Source of the DNA: Canna indica
Lineage: Eukaryota; Streptophyta; Magnoliopsida; Zingiberales; Cannaceae
Direction: 5' to 3'
Assembly: GCA_034359265.1 (NCBI GenBank)
Contig: CP136890.1
Coordinates: 86,639,501 to 86,703,500, forward strand
Length of the DNA: 64,000 nucleotides
Position numbers and translations under genes: made by a program. The notes beneath the pieces are model-generated. The model ran no database searches. It was not told the DNA's origin and saw nothing but the letters and a program-made list of their open reading frames with translations. This document shows positions 11,322-22,500 of this stretch, piece after piece. Position 1 is the first letter of the stretch; each line of letters opens with the position of its first letter.

Positions 11322-12305
11322 CACTATCGAAAATATAAGCTTCTCTGATGGCTCCGCTCGTTGTTGAACCATCGATAATGCATATCATGGACGTCAAACA
11401 CTGTTGCAACAACCTGTCGCAGAAGCGAGCATCACAAATAAGTTGCGAAGGCAGACGGGGTCGTCACATATAATTTATGTAATCATTAGTGACGACCACT
11501 AGAGCCGTCATTAAAATGTTATCATCAACGGCCTCAACGACCGTTGGTAATGCGTCGTTGAACAAACCGTCACTTAGCCATAGCTGAAGGTTATCAGAAC
11601 AGTGATAAACCATGCTGCCCAAACCATGAGCCATTTTACGATACACTTTTAACGAAGGACAAACCAAATACACAAAATATGAATCAATTTATACACAAAG
11701 ATTATATATATAGTTAAATATAATCAAAATACAATAAGCAAGCCTGAAATGGAGACCATCAAGTATCAAAACATAACTAAAAAATAATAATCAAGTATCA
11801 AGTATATCTTATCAAATGCAATCAACCATACCAAGTATCAAGTTATCAAATTATCAAATGTGATCAAAATACACTAAAAAAGACGTCATGACTACAATGG
11901 AGGCTGCAAAGGCTCAAGCAGCGGAGTCCGAGCGGTTGGGTCACGAGTGATGTCGATTAGGTCGAGGAGGATGACTCGAACGTTGGAGGTATCTGAATGG
12001 CAGAGTAAGCCGCAATTTGCGTTAGGATATGAGACTCCATGGCTGCTATTTGGCTCTAGTCCTTTGTCCGAAATGTGGAGGGTTGTTCATCAACAACAGG
12101 AGGGGTTGGTGCCTCAAGTGGCTCCAACACAGCTCGCGCATGGCCATTGTCTCCAGAGCCATAAACACGATCGTGCTTCCGACCGCCTACAGCATCAAGC
12201 CACACTATAGGGTCATAGTCACCCTGCGATGGGCCTCCGCGTTGGGTGATGGTCCTTGTGTATATCTTCTACATGAGTTTGTTTTCTATTTCATAATTTT
12301 TTAAA
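11322..12305. mobile_element. CACTA-2 left part (outermost element of the nest)
   Basis: It begins CACTATCGAAAAT after GAT. 11460-11640 carries inverted GACGGC / AACGGCC subterminal motifs. 11890-12300 is clearly related to the last TNPA-like exon of CACTA-1 (17162-17611), with shared blocks such as GCTCGCGCATG; in CACTA-2 it is broken by frameshifts. The element stops at the left end of the Mutator-like element at 12306 and resumes at 25884. Confidence 0.75.
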
Positions 12306-12484
12306 GGATTAATTGACTAAAAAATTACAAGATTTGAAAAAAAATTAAGTTCTACCCGCGTTTTGAAAATTCTCCTATAAATGCACATACTTTCCATTAG
12401 TTGATGCCATCTACCAAATCGTCAAACCATCTCAACTAAGCTGACGTGGAGAAAAATAGCTCTCGTGTGGCTGACGGATTCATA
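12306..12484 (+). repeat. Pack-MULE left terminal inverted repeat
   Basis: Inverse of 25703-25883. Shared landmarks include CTACCAAATCGTCAA and CTCAACTAAGCTGAC. The pairing ends near TTCATA at 12484. Confidence 0.85.
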
Positions 12485-12690
12485 AATACTTATTTTAAAA
12501 AAGAAAATATTTCTATACGATCCCACCTCTCTCTCTCTTCTCTCCGTCCTCCCATGGTCCCACCTTTTTTTCCACTCTTTTTCTTCTTCTTCAATCAAGG
12601 GGCCCACCCAGTTCACCCTATGGCTACTCCACCTCGATCCACCCCACCAGCGCCGGCCCGAACGCCCTTGCCGGGTTCACTGCCGCCCCA
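12485..12690. other. Pack-MULE interior, left side
   Basis: A C/T-rich stretch (CTCTCTC, TTCTTCTTCTTC) followed by a proline-coding GC-rich piece (12620-12690). It has the look of a captured 5' leader or coding start, but I cannot identify it. The open frame beginning at 12446 runs from the TIR through this piece into copia RNase H and is a chimera of three sources. Confidence 0.4.
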
Positions 12691-12753
12691 AAAGCGAGTC
12701 ATGCATTACATTGGTGGAACCATGGATTATGCGATTTGGTACTCAAAAGTTTC
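12691..12753 (+). repeat. 63-bp inverted duplicate, left copy
   Basis: Identical to the inverse of 13913-13975 except one base (G in place of C). It encodes the same KRVMHYI-GTMDYAIWYSKV segment of copia RNase H. The two copies mark the breakpoints of an inversion. Confidence 0.9.
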
Positions 12754-13255
12754 CAATCTCAAGTTACGTGGGTTTACGGACATCGGTTGGGCTAGTTCGT
12801 TGGATGATAGACGAAGCATTTCAGCGAATGTTTTTACTCTTGCGTCCGGAGTAATTACTTGGAGCTCAAAGAAGCAAGCTGCAACAATATTGTCTTCCTC
12901 AGAAGCTGAATATATTGCAGCCACTTCAGTAGCTTGTCAAGCCATTTGGTTAAGAAGAATATTAGTAGAACTTCAACAAAGTTAAGAAGGAGCAACAAAG
13001 ATATTTTGAGACAACAAAGCAATAATCTCCATGACAAAAAATCCAATTTATCATAGCAGAACAAAGCATATCGACATTCGCTTTCATTTTATTCGTGATT
13101 TGATTACAAAGGAGGAGATTACACTGAAGTATTACAACACAAATGAGCAATTGGCCGATGTGCTCACCAAGGCTTTACCAAAAGAAAAGTTTGTCTATTT
13201 CAAATCTTTACTTGGCGTCAGCAACTTTGAATCAAGGGGGAGTGTTGAAGAATAA
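12691..13255 (+). pseudogene. Ty1/copia RNase H end, inverted relative to the rest of the element
   Basis: Plus-strand frames give the copia RNase H: KRVMHYIGGTMDYAIWYSKV, GFTDIGWASS (usually DADWAG), SISANVFTL, ITWSSKKQ, SSSEAEYIA, then the RTKHIDIRFHFIRD and ADVLTKALP blocks that end copia polyproteins. A stop after the LVELQ block near 12985 and a frame change split it. The purine run AAGGGGGAG at 13235-13242 directly precedes the LTR. The catalytic Asp of the first block is kept in GFTDIGW. The gag and pol that belong to it are on the opposite strand at 13913-24353. Confidence 0.88.
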
Positions 13256-13519
13256 TCCAAAGTTAGTGGGTTTAATGAGTTTGTGGTTGTAGTGTGTTTG
13301 AATTAGTTTAATTTTTATCTTAATGAGTTTAGTGTTTATCTTAAAATATTTTTAGTGGCTATAGTTATTAGTTGCAGTTGTGCATGTTTATCAGATTTTT
13401 CATTGTAAGCCTATAAATAGGCATGTTTCCTTTGTTTCTAATCATCAATTCCATCTTCAACCTGTGTTCTTATTTTTTATCTTAGTTTATTGCGTGTGCT
13501 TTCTCCTCTTTCTTCTACA
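13243..13519 (+). repeat. copia 3' LTR (inverted position)
   Basis: It runs TGTTGAAGAAT...TTCTACA, 277 bp, and matches the inverse of 24402-24657. It carries a TATA-like palindrome GCCTATAAATAGGC near 13411-13424. The base run after it, TATTC, matches the TATTA flank of the other LTR (read in element orientation) at 4 of 5 positions, showing that both LTRs belong to one insertion. Confidence 0.88.
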
Positions 13520-13525
13520 TATTCT

Positions 13526-13729
13526 TGCATTTGGTATGCCCCGAAAGTTCTGTCAGAGACGGAGAAGTCGGGGGAAGGCAACAACAACTCAAAATGCACA
13601 GAGAAGGCTGATGTCTATAGCTTTTCCATGATTTGCTTCGAACTGTTGACGGGGAAAATGTCAAGATTGCCCATCTACTTTTGCTACACAGAGATGATGG
13701 GCGAGGACGACCTGCTATTAGTTAGCTAG
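13526..13729 (+). pseudogene. Captured protein kinase fragment (subdomains VIII-IX)
   Basis: The frame reads CIWYAPKVLSETEKSG, then CTEKADVYSFSMICFELLTG. This is the activation-loop end and subdomain IX of a plant protein kinase (APE normally, APK here; DVYSFGM normally, DVYSFSM here). The wording is closest to the plant DUF1221-type, MLK/shk-like kinases, which carry APEVL and EKADVYSFGMICFE. After LLTGK about a dozen expected residues are missing and the frame continues into unrelated sequence. It lies right after the copia LTR, so the copia inserted into this piece. Before the inversion it was on the minus strand, like the amine oxidase fragment. It is not functional. Confidence 0.72.
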
Positions 13730-13912
13730 CTCAGATCGAGGAAGGCGGTGCCGCTTCAGATACCCCGGCGTCGCTTCGCCATCCCTCCGCAGGCTGAGGG
13801 TGAATGGGCACGTCTCCGTTAAGCAGCTCTGCCGCCTCATGGAGCGGGTGCGGCAGCTCACCCGAAGAGGATCCATCTCGGTACCATCGCCTCATTGGTA
13901 TCATCATGGCCC
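13730..13912. other. GC-rich Pack-MULE interior of unknown origin
   Basis: A plus-strand frame gives RRLRVNGHVSVKQLCRLMER and onward without a stop. It looks like coding DNA but I do not recognise it. It joins the kinase piece on one side and the inversion breakpoint on the other. Confidence 0.35.
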
Positions 13913-13975
13913 GAAACTTTTGAGTACCAAATCGCATAATCCATGGTTCCAGCAATGTAATGCATGACTCGCTTT
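13913..13975 (-). repeat. 63-bp inverted duplicate, right copy
   Basis: Mate of 12691-12753. Here it is the natural end of the minus-strand copia reading frame before the breakpoint. Confidence 0.9.
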
Positions 13976-15230
13976 GCTGCTCCAAAATGAAGCTTTGAAG
14001 GATGTTGCATAAACCTGGAAATCACACCAATAGAAAATCCAATATCGGGTAGAGTGTGGGTTAGATAAATTAATCCTCCAACCAAGCTTCTAAATCTTTT
14101 AGCATCAGCCATCTCAGCCTTATCCTCACGCTGTAATTTTTCATTGATATTCATAGATGTTGCTACTAGTTTACAATTGTGCATGCTAAATTTATTAAGA
14201 AGATCATTCACGTATTTTCTTTGGGAAATAAAAATCTCATCTTCTACTTGTTGAACTTCAAGACCAAGAAAATAATACAATAAACCCATGTCTGACATTT
14301 CAAACTCATGCATCATACTTGATTTAAATTCAGCAACAAGAGAACTAGAGGAGCTTGTATAAATGATATCATCAACATAAAGACAAACAATGATGAAATC
14401 ATTTTTACCTTTCTTCTTCATGTAGAGAGGGCTCATTTTCACTCCTCAAGAATTCATTTTGTTGAAAGTATTCATCAATTTTGTTATACCATGCCCGAGG
14501 AGCTTGTTTTAATCTATATAATGCCTTTCTCAACTTGTATACCTTTGACTCTTTGCCTTCAATTATGAAACCTTCTGGTTGAGTTACATAAACTTCTTCA
14601 TGCAAATCTCCATTAAAAAAAGATGACTTGATGCCAAATTGATAAACAGACCATTGTAATTGTGCAGCCAATACTAAAACTATTATCACAGTTTTGAAAC
14701 GAGCTATCGGAGAAAAAGTTTCTTCAAAATTAATACCATGTTGTTGTGAATACCCTTTTGCCATAAGCCGAGCTTTGTGTTTTTGTATACTTCCATCTGT
14801 AGAAAATTTTGTTCTAAATACCCACTTCAAATCAATTGTATTTTTGTCTCTTGGTAAGTCCATCATCTCCTATGTTCCATTCTTTTCAATTGCTATCAAC
14901 TCTTCCTTCATTAATCTTTGTCATTCTTCTTTTGCAGCTGCTTCTTCATAGGTAGTGGGATCTGAAACAATAAGAGCAAATTGACAAGATTCATATATGT
15001 CACTTAGGGACCTAAACTTCCTAGGTGGTGTCTCATCTGATGACTCTTCGGGAGTGGATGAAGAACTTTGATTTGGTGATGGCAAAGATGATGAATTTGG
15101 TGAACTCATCGAGGAACCAGCTAATGAACCTGTAGGAACTGTTCCTTGACTTTCATTTGAAGAGATTCCAACGGGTATATGAACCTGCTGCTGCATATTT
15201 TCATCACTCTCACCCCAATTCCAGCTTGCA
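13913..15230 (-). pseudogene. Ty1/copia reverse transcriptase region
   Basis: On the minus strand, 14866-14405 has WVFRTKFSTDGSIQKHKARL, AKGYSQQHGINFEETFSPI, FNGDLHEEVYVTQPEGF and LYRLKQAPRAWY. After a frame change, 14442-13913 has the catalytic LYVDDII, the YFLGLEV block, SQRKYVNDLL and YLTHTLPDIGFSIGV. These are the RT and RT-RNase H connection of a plant copia polyprotein. 15196-14921 is the Ser/Pro-rich linker after the integrase. Premature stops near 14875 and 14935 and the frame shift near 14420 make it inactive. The YVDD metal-binding pair is intact. The reading is cut at 13913 and continues on the other strand at 12754. Confidence 0.9.
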
Positions 15231-16525
15231 TTTTCATCAAATACTACATCCCTTCTTATTAAAAATTGCCACTTAAAGGGTTATATAATATATATGTTTT
15301 GGATTGTGCACAATAACCAATAAAAATACATTTTTCAAATTTTTCATCAAGTTTATGACGAAATTGAGGATTTACCAAAGCATAAGCAATACACCCAAAA
15401 ATTCTTAAGTGACTTACAAATGATTTTTTGCCATTCCAAGCTTCAAATGGAATTTAATTCATAACAGCCCTTGTGGGAGAGAGGTTCAATAAATAGACTG
15501 ATGTTGTCACTGCTTCAGCCCAGAATTGATTTGGAATACTTTTTGTTTGCAGCATGCTTCTTGCCATTTCAACCACAGTTTGATTCTTTCGCTTGGCAAT
15601 GATGTTTTGCTCCAAAGTGTAAGGAGTTGTCAATTCCCTGTGAATGTCATTAGCTTCACAAAAAAGATTAAATTTTGTAGACAAAAATTCTCCATCTCTA
15701 TCAGTGCGAAGAACTTTAATATAACAACCGCTTTGCTTCTCAACCTTAGCTTTAAAATGCTTGAATTTCTTAAATGTTTTTGACTCATTTTCCAAAAAAT
15801 AAACCTAGCTCATGCGACTATAGTCATCAGTAAATAGTAAAAAAATTGACTTCCACCTAAAGATGTAGTTTACATAAGCCCATATAAATTAGCATGTATT
15901 AATTCAAGACACTTTAAAGCTATCCAAGCCCATTGACTTTCTAGTTTGTTTCCCATATATGCACCCTTCACATAAATCAATAGAATCAATTTTTGGTAGT
16001 CCAGAAATCATACCTTTTTCATTTAACAATTTCAGCCCCTTGATGTTAAGATGTCCATATCGTAGATGTCATAGCTTTGAGTTATCCATTATGCTAGCAG
16101 CAAAAATAAAATTCTCCATGCTTGAAACTTCCAATGAAAATATTTTGTTGTGAGTCATGTTGATATTAATCAACACATGTCCTGTGTGTTCGTCTTTAAT
16201 AACACATGTATCTTTATCAAACATGATTGAATATCCAGCAGCCATTAATTGCCCAACACTTAGCAAATTATATCTCAAATCTAGTACAAATTGAACATTA
16301 TGCAAGAGGTTTACTTTACCATGAGTAGTTTCAATGCCGACTGTTCCTTTCCCTTCAACTTGCATTTCTTTGTCATTCCCAAGCTACACTTTCAACTTCT
16401 GTGCTTCATCAAGCTCTTTAGACAGAGATTTCATCCCTGTCATATGATTCAAACAACCGCTATCTACAAACCACACATTGCTTGACTTATTGTTAGTATC
16501 AAAATGAGTCATAAAAAGCTTACTA
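15231..16525 (-). pseudogene. Ty1/copia protease, pre-integrase and integrase region
   Basis: On the minus strand the protease core WFVDSGCLNHMTG lies at about 16460-16420 (DSG catalytic triad). A pre-integrase part follows at 16365-16069 (LRYNLLSVGQL), and an integrase core at 15795-15454 with LRTDRDGEF and the MARSML, WAEA and LLNLSPTRA blocks. The third catalytic acid is lost: the family reads GVAERKN and this copy reads IIAKRKN, Glu to Lys. Several stops are present. The frame starts abruptly at 16525, where CACTA-1 is inserted; the upstream gag is at 23463-24353. Confidence 0.9.
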
Positions 16526-16544
16526 CACTACTAGGAAAATGGGC

Positions 16545-16880
16545 ATCAGCAACGGCTGATGCCGTTGCTGAGCCGTTGCTGAAGAGCATCAGCAACGGCC
16601 AAGCCGTTGCAATAGAGCCGTGACAGAAACTCGCGTTGCTAATAACTTAGCGACGGATCAGCAATGGCCGCTTGGGCCGTCGCTAACAATATTATCAGCA
16701 ATGGTGTTGCCATGGACACGGAGCCGTTGCTGATAACATTAATAGCAACGGCCGCTGAGTCCGTAGCAACGCCGTTAGTAAAAGCCCGTCGCTAAGCCGT
16801 TGTTGTAGGTCATCAGCAACGGCTTTCGATACACTTTTAGCAACGGCTTTCCCACGGACGACCGTGGGAAAGCCGTTGCT
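16545..16880. repeat. CACTA-1 3' subterminal repeat array
   Basis: More than a dozen copies of GCAACGGC or its inverse GCCGTTGC in both orientations, typical transposase (TNPA) binding repeats. The matching 5' array is at 23160-23440. Confidence 0.85.
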
Positions 16881-17161
16881 GATGATGTGAACCTGGTTAC
16901 GAAAAAATTTAAAATTTAAAATTTCCATTAATACATTGATACATTATCTGATACATAACTCACACACTCATACACTCATACACACATTCATTCACACATC
17001 ACAAACACACCGAGATATACATCAAAACAATTATATTTATATTGATAATTATCCACGATAGTATAAAAACAATTCAAATGCAAAATTAAAGTATCAATAT
17101 CCAAACAAAATAAGTTAAACAAGTTAAATATCTCAGTAACAAAGTCAATATAAAAAAAATC

Positions 17162-18698
17162 TCACGATGACGATGGAGGATGACCTGGATCATATGACGG
17201 GGTCTGGAGTGCTTGAGTGTACACCGGCGTGGACTGACTCGAGGACGATGGATTAGATGATGCCGAAGAGATGCCTGCTTCTGGATGACCTGACATGTTG
17301 CGTAGCATAGCTTGTATATCCACCATCATCTGACTCTGACGCTCCATCAACTCAGTCTGACGCGCGACCGTGTCCTCTAGAGTCCTTATTCTGCTACTAT
17401 GATCATAACTGGATCTAGAGGTGGACGGCCGCTCACCAGCGACCGGAGGGGTCGGTGCCCCAAGTGGCCCTAGCACGGCTCGCGCATGACCACTATCTGT
17501 GAAGCCATATACGCGGTCATGGTCCCAGCCACCTGCGGCCTCGACCCACGATGCTGCGTCAAAGTCCTCGGGGGTACCCCTGCGCTGCACCACCGTCTGG
17601 CTGTAGGTCTCCTACTCGAGTTTGATTTTTTGTTTAATATTTATCATAAAACTTAAATTATAAATATATAATGAATCATTTAAACAAATATATAATTACC
17701 ATAATGTATGCAGCGCGGTTGTGGATGTACTCCCCCGTCCCATGTGCTCGACGGTGAGTCCGCTCAAACACCGCCATCGGGGAGGGTCGCTGGACAGTCC
17801 CGTCATCCGACACCGTCGTCTATATTTACAAAACAAATACATTAATTAGTACACATAGTAACAAATAAAATATATAATTAAAAGATATACTTACCATACG
17901 GTTCGCGTGCACTGCAAATGCAACAGAGCCGCCGGTGTGACGCGCTGCTCCCCCCGACATGCGATTTCTAGCCGCATTCCGAGAAACCTCCTGCCATCGA
18001 TCCGTCGACCATATTCCCACAAGCTGGTCCCATATATCCGGAGTAATCCAACCGGGGCCGTATCCTCGAGTCTCCGCAATGTTAGTGGTCCCAGCTCGGG
18101 CCATCGCTTGGGACCGAGCCTACCCCAGCTGCCCGTTGTACCTTGCCCGGGAAATAGCCTCCCAGGCAGCGTAAATGAAGGGCCTTTGGTCCTCGGCCCA
18201 TGTATAGCGAGCCTGCAAAATAATAATATCAGTACCAATATTAATCATCATGCATGTAAAAATAATAATAATACGTGCCTCAAACTCGCGCCATAACATG
18301 TCGACGTGCTCGCTAGGCACGTGAGACCACGTAGGCCATGCCCCGTGCATGTATCGTCGAATAGTAGAAGAAATGCTCCTCAGCACTTCTTCTTGCTCGA
18401 ACCTGCACAACAAAAATAAATTTTAATATTATATTACGATATAATGAATTTGTAATGATTCATAATTCATGATATATTACCGCTCCCCAATCACGCTAAT
18501 CAATCTACGTGACTCAGTGGCTGGTGGAGACAGCCACCAGTTCGGCTCGCGTGGTCGTCTGCATTTGGATGTACTAGCCTCGGCAGTATCATCGGCATGA
18601 GGATCAGCAACAGGAGGATCAACAGCATGAGTAAGTGCTGGAGTCTCACCGATCGGAGACTCCGAAGCTCTCCTGCGTCGATAACCACGACCAGACAT
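17162..18698 (-). pseudogene. TNPA-like protein gene of CACTA-1 (plant transposase Ptta/En/Spm type)
   Basis: Five exons can be read on the minus strand: about 18698-18481 (Arg-rich start MSGRGYRRRR, Pro/Ser-rich tail), 18402-18275 (RYMHGAWPTWSHVP), 18212-17895 (ARYTWAEDQRPFIYAAW, WDQLVGIWSTDRW, ARNRMSGGAARHTGGS), 17819-17700 (PSPMAVFERTHRR) and 17611-17162 (ETYSQT, YGFTDSGHAR, then the coiled coil RIRTLEDTVARQTELMERQ and a Ser/Pro-rich end). This is the layout of the CACTA second protein that binds subterminal repeats. Introns 1, 3 and 4 have GT-AG limits. The exon 2 to 3 joint does not fit a GT donor in frame, and an in-frame TAG lies near 18120, so this copy is dead. It lies downstream of the TNP2 gene in the same orientation. 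Confidence 0.75.
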
Positions 18699-18787
18699 AT
18701 CTGTCGAACAGACATATAATCAGATTATTGTATAAATAGTAGAGATATATTTAATAAAATATATACTTTACAATTATTCCTCATCAT

Positions 18788-21700
18788 CTAAATAATAGTC
18801 TTCGAATTCTTCCTCTTCTCCCTCTTCTTCCTCTTCTTCATCTTCTTATCTCCAGCTTCCTCAATTTCATGATCGTCATCATCAGCATATTCAACTTCTA
18901 ATTGAATTGACGTTGTGTCTGCATCCTCAAGTATTGGAATAATACGATCTACAGCAGGAGGATCATCTTCTTGATAGAAACCATGTGTCATATCAGGTAT
19001 CAGCTCATTTTCTCCTACTATCGGATCAATTTTTCCTCTACCTTTTGTCTTACAGACTACACGCCAATCCGCTCTATCTTTATTTCGAGCCGGATACTTC
19101 GCGTAATATACTTGTTCGGCTTGTGATGCCAATATAAAAGGCTCATTTGCTGCCAATTTCGATTTGTAATTAACCTCAACAAGTTTGTATTTTGGATGAA
19201 CTTTCATGCCCCTTTCTGTTGTATCGAACCAATGACATCTAAATAGGATCACTGATTTTAAGCCGAAGTAGTGCAACTCTATCACTTCTTCCACCAGTCC
19301 ATAAAAATCCATATCACATTCAACATAGGTTGTCCCTTTCACGCAGACCCCAGCATTCATCGTCTTCTTTGTAAATGAATATTCAACCGTGTGAAATTTA
19401 TACCCGTTAACAAAATATCCGCTATAGCACGACACAAGTCGCGACGGTCCACTAACAAACTCAAATATTCTTTCATCTATTTCAGCTCTGTGATCTTTGC
19501 TGTAAGTCTGAATCCAAGTAGGGAAATCACGATTCCGTAATCTCTCCAATTCTTGATCGTTGTGAATAGAGTATTTTTGCACAATCTCAATGTCAAATAT
19601 TTCAAAGAATTGTTCAATCTCTGGATAATTGAGTAATACATACAAGTGTGCCAAATGATACTCTTCCTCGCTTAAGTGTCGAGATGGACGAGAACCAAAA
19701 GCACGACCAGAGTGACAAAATATATTTAAACGTCCATCTGAATGTCGAACACCCCGTCGTCGTTACGTGGAAGACGATCAAATCTTGTCTGTACTGTCGA
19801 TTCAAAGTAAAATGAGCAGAATGTTAAATTTTTTTGGATGATATACGATTCAGATATTGATCCTTCAACAGCTGCGGTGTTCTTTACTTTTTTCTTCAGA
19901 CGATTTATGTATCTTTCAAATAAGTACATCCACCGATATTGAACGGGGGCCACCAACTCGTGCCTCGTATGCCAAGTGTATCGGTAGATGCTCCATCGAG
20001 TCAAAAAATGCATGAGGGAAAAACTGCTCCAGCTTGCATATGATTTCAACAATATTATTTTCAAGTGTTGACATATCTTCGACTCGAAGGACATTTGCAC
20101 AGATGTTTCTAAAAAACATACTTAATTCAGTCAACGGACGCCAAATATTATCAGGTAGAAGATCTCGAAATGCGATCAGAAGTAATCTCTGCATGAATAC
20201 ATGACAATCATGGCTCTTCATCCCTGATATTTTGCAATCATCGACGTTCACACATCGAGATAAGTTTGAAGCATATCCATCGGGTAATCTGAGTTCTTTT
20301 ACCCATTGACAAACATCTTTGATCTGTTGTTTATTTAACACATATGGGGCCTTCGGTTTCAGATATCGTCCGTTGATCTCTTGTAACTCCAACTCTGGTC
20401 TTTTACAAAGTATTTTCATATCATGTCGGGCTTTGACATTATCTTTTGTTTTTCCGGAAATATCCATCAAAGTGTTGAAAATATTATCAAACACATTTTT
20501 TTCAATGTGCATGACATCTAAATTATGTCGAATCAATAATGAACTCCAATAGGACAATTCCCAAAAGATACTTTTTTCACCCAGTTATGTGTTTGGCCAA
20601 AACCTGACACTCTTTCATTGCGACCAAATACTATATCTGGAAGTGTTGAAACACGTGCTAATATTTGTTCACCAGACAACATCGGTGGTGGCCCATCTCT
20701 TTCGACTCTGCCCTTAGTAAATTTATTACGATTCCTTCGATACTGATGATTAACCGGTAGGAATCGACGATGACAATCAAAGAATGAGATTTTTCGTCCG
20801 TTCTGAAGACTGATTGATTTAGAGTGTTCCATACAATACGGACAAGAGAGTCGGTCGTGAGTGCTCCAACCCGACAACATGCCGTACGCCGGGAAATCAT
20901 TGATTGTCCACAAGACCGCGGCCTTTAAATTGAAGTTTTGCTTCCGATGACAATAATAAGTGACAGCTCCCTCAGTCCATAATATTTTCAATTCATCTAT
21001 CAAGGGTCTGAGAAATATGTCAATTTCTTTTCGCGGACCCTTAGGACCCGGAATAATCATCGAAAGATAAATAAATTCATCTTTCATGCACATTGACGGT
21101 GGCAAATTATAAACTGTCAGCAGCACTGGCCAAACTGAATAAGGAGTTGCAGAATGTCCAAACGGATTAAAACCATCTGTGCACAATCTCAATCTGATAT
21201 TTCTAGTATCCCTAGCAAATGAAGGATAACATGTATCCAAATGTTTCCATGCTTCACTGTCAGATGGATGAGTCATTACTGTATCATCATGTCTTCTTGC
21301 ATGCCAACTCATGTAGGGGGCTGTCTTTTCCGACATGAATAATCTTTGAGGTCTCGGTGTTAGTGGAAAATACCGAAGCACCTTAAACGGGATATTTTTC
21401 TGTCGGACCGATTTCTTCTCCTTGTAACGAGGATGCTGACATACAGGGCATTTATCCAACTGCACATTTTCTTTATAATATAAAATACAGTTATTTTGGC
21501 ACACGTGTATTTTTTCGTACCCAAGCCCCAATTTTCTCATTAGCTTTTTAGTCTTATAAAAAGTTGGCTCAAACTTGTTATCAGTAGGCAGCATTCCATT
21601 AATCAATCCAGCAATCCGATCATACGCAACTCCGCTGATATTACAATCGGCCTTGATGTTTAAGAGCTGTGTCATTACTGAAAACCTAGTGTATTTAGGA

Positions 21701-22245
21701 CAATTCTCATACAAAGGTTCATCGGCAGCTTTTAACATCTCGTAAAATTCTGCAGCTTCTTTATTCGGTAATTCAATCTCTACCGCAGTTTGTACTTCTG
21801 TGATATCAACCACTGTAGTATCTGGTGGGACTGATGTCTGAAGAACTGGCCGATCAACATTATCATTCAGGTGGAATTGACCCCCAAGACTATCAAGTAT
21901 CATAGTTCTATAGGGATTACATTGACTGGATGAAGAAGCACCAGCAGAGGAAGATTCATCATATGTCTGAACGACAGGATTGCTCGACGTCCCGACTTCG
22001 CGTGACTCCCCGTGACAAGTCCATAGAAAATATCTTGGTCCATATAGATGCAGAGTGACAGTCTCCCGATCCAAAAATCGTCCATTTGAACAAATGCGGC
22101 ACGGACATCGGATTTGATCACCCATGCTAACAAAATTACGATTCGAATAGGCGAAATTTAGGAAGTACGTTACGCCTAATCGAAACTCATTCGTTAAAGC
22201 TCCACGATCAAGACATTGGTACATCCAACTTCGATCAGCCGACAT
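18788..22245 (-). pseudogene. TNP2-like transposase of CACTA-1
   Basis: The best start is the Met of MSADRSWMY at 22245, because CACTA-2 keeps the related MSGDRSWMY. The N-terminus is a transposase-associated domain with a CPCRICSNGRF metal-binding-like block near 22100. The TNP2 catalytic core follows to about 20533 (LWTINDFPAYGMLSGWST, CPYCMEHSKS), and then DNLDVMHIEKNVFDN-type sequence at 20530-20480 (here HNLDVMHIEKNVFDN). A DUF4218-like part (LPIHLAYEARVGGP) extends to 19930 and a DUF4216-like part to about 19000. The tail is acidic then Lys-rich. Frame breaks occur near 20550, 19935 and 19740. The first open stretch alone covers 577 codons counted from 22266. It would cut and join the element ends when intact. 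Confidence 0.88.
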
Positions 22246-22328
22246 GATTCTATCAATCAATGACAATTTCTTTGGTTAATGTCTTTAGGTGAGATTATCA
22301 TATTCCATTCGGGATTTATGTTATCCGT

Positions 22329-22500
22329 ACTGCACTTATATTTTTATTTTAACTGTTAACTAATTATTCTAAATTTCGGCAGCATCTCCCTACAGTTCTC
22401 CGAATACGCATATCATCTGGGCGCGTATCGGAGAACAAGAGAGATGTTGCCGAAATTTAGAATAATTAGTTAACAGTTAAAATAAAAATGTAAGTGCAGT
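22329..22500 (-). other. Long foldback upstream of the CACTA-1 transposase start
   Basis: 22329-22409 is the inverse of 22421-22500 over about 80 bases with few mismatches; the outer end pairs ACTGCACTTA with TAAGTGCAGT. The loop is about 12 nt (ATATCATCTGGG region). It lies about 90-260 nt upstream of the transposase Met, so it probably falls in the promoter or 5' leader. CACTA-2 has the equivalent structure at 26754-26890. Confidence 0.85.

Noticed and set aside
12446..12985. A 179-codon plus-strand frame that looks like one protein
   Set aside because: It runs from MULE TIR through Pack-MULE interior into copia RNase H; the three parts have different origins.
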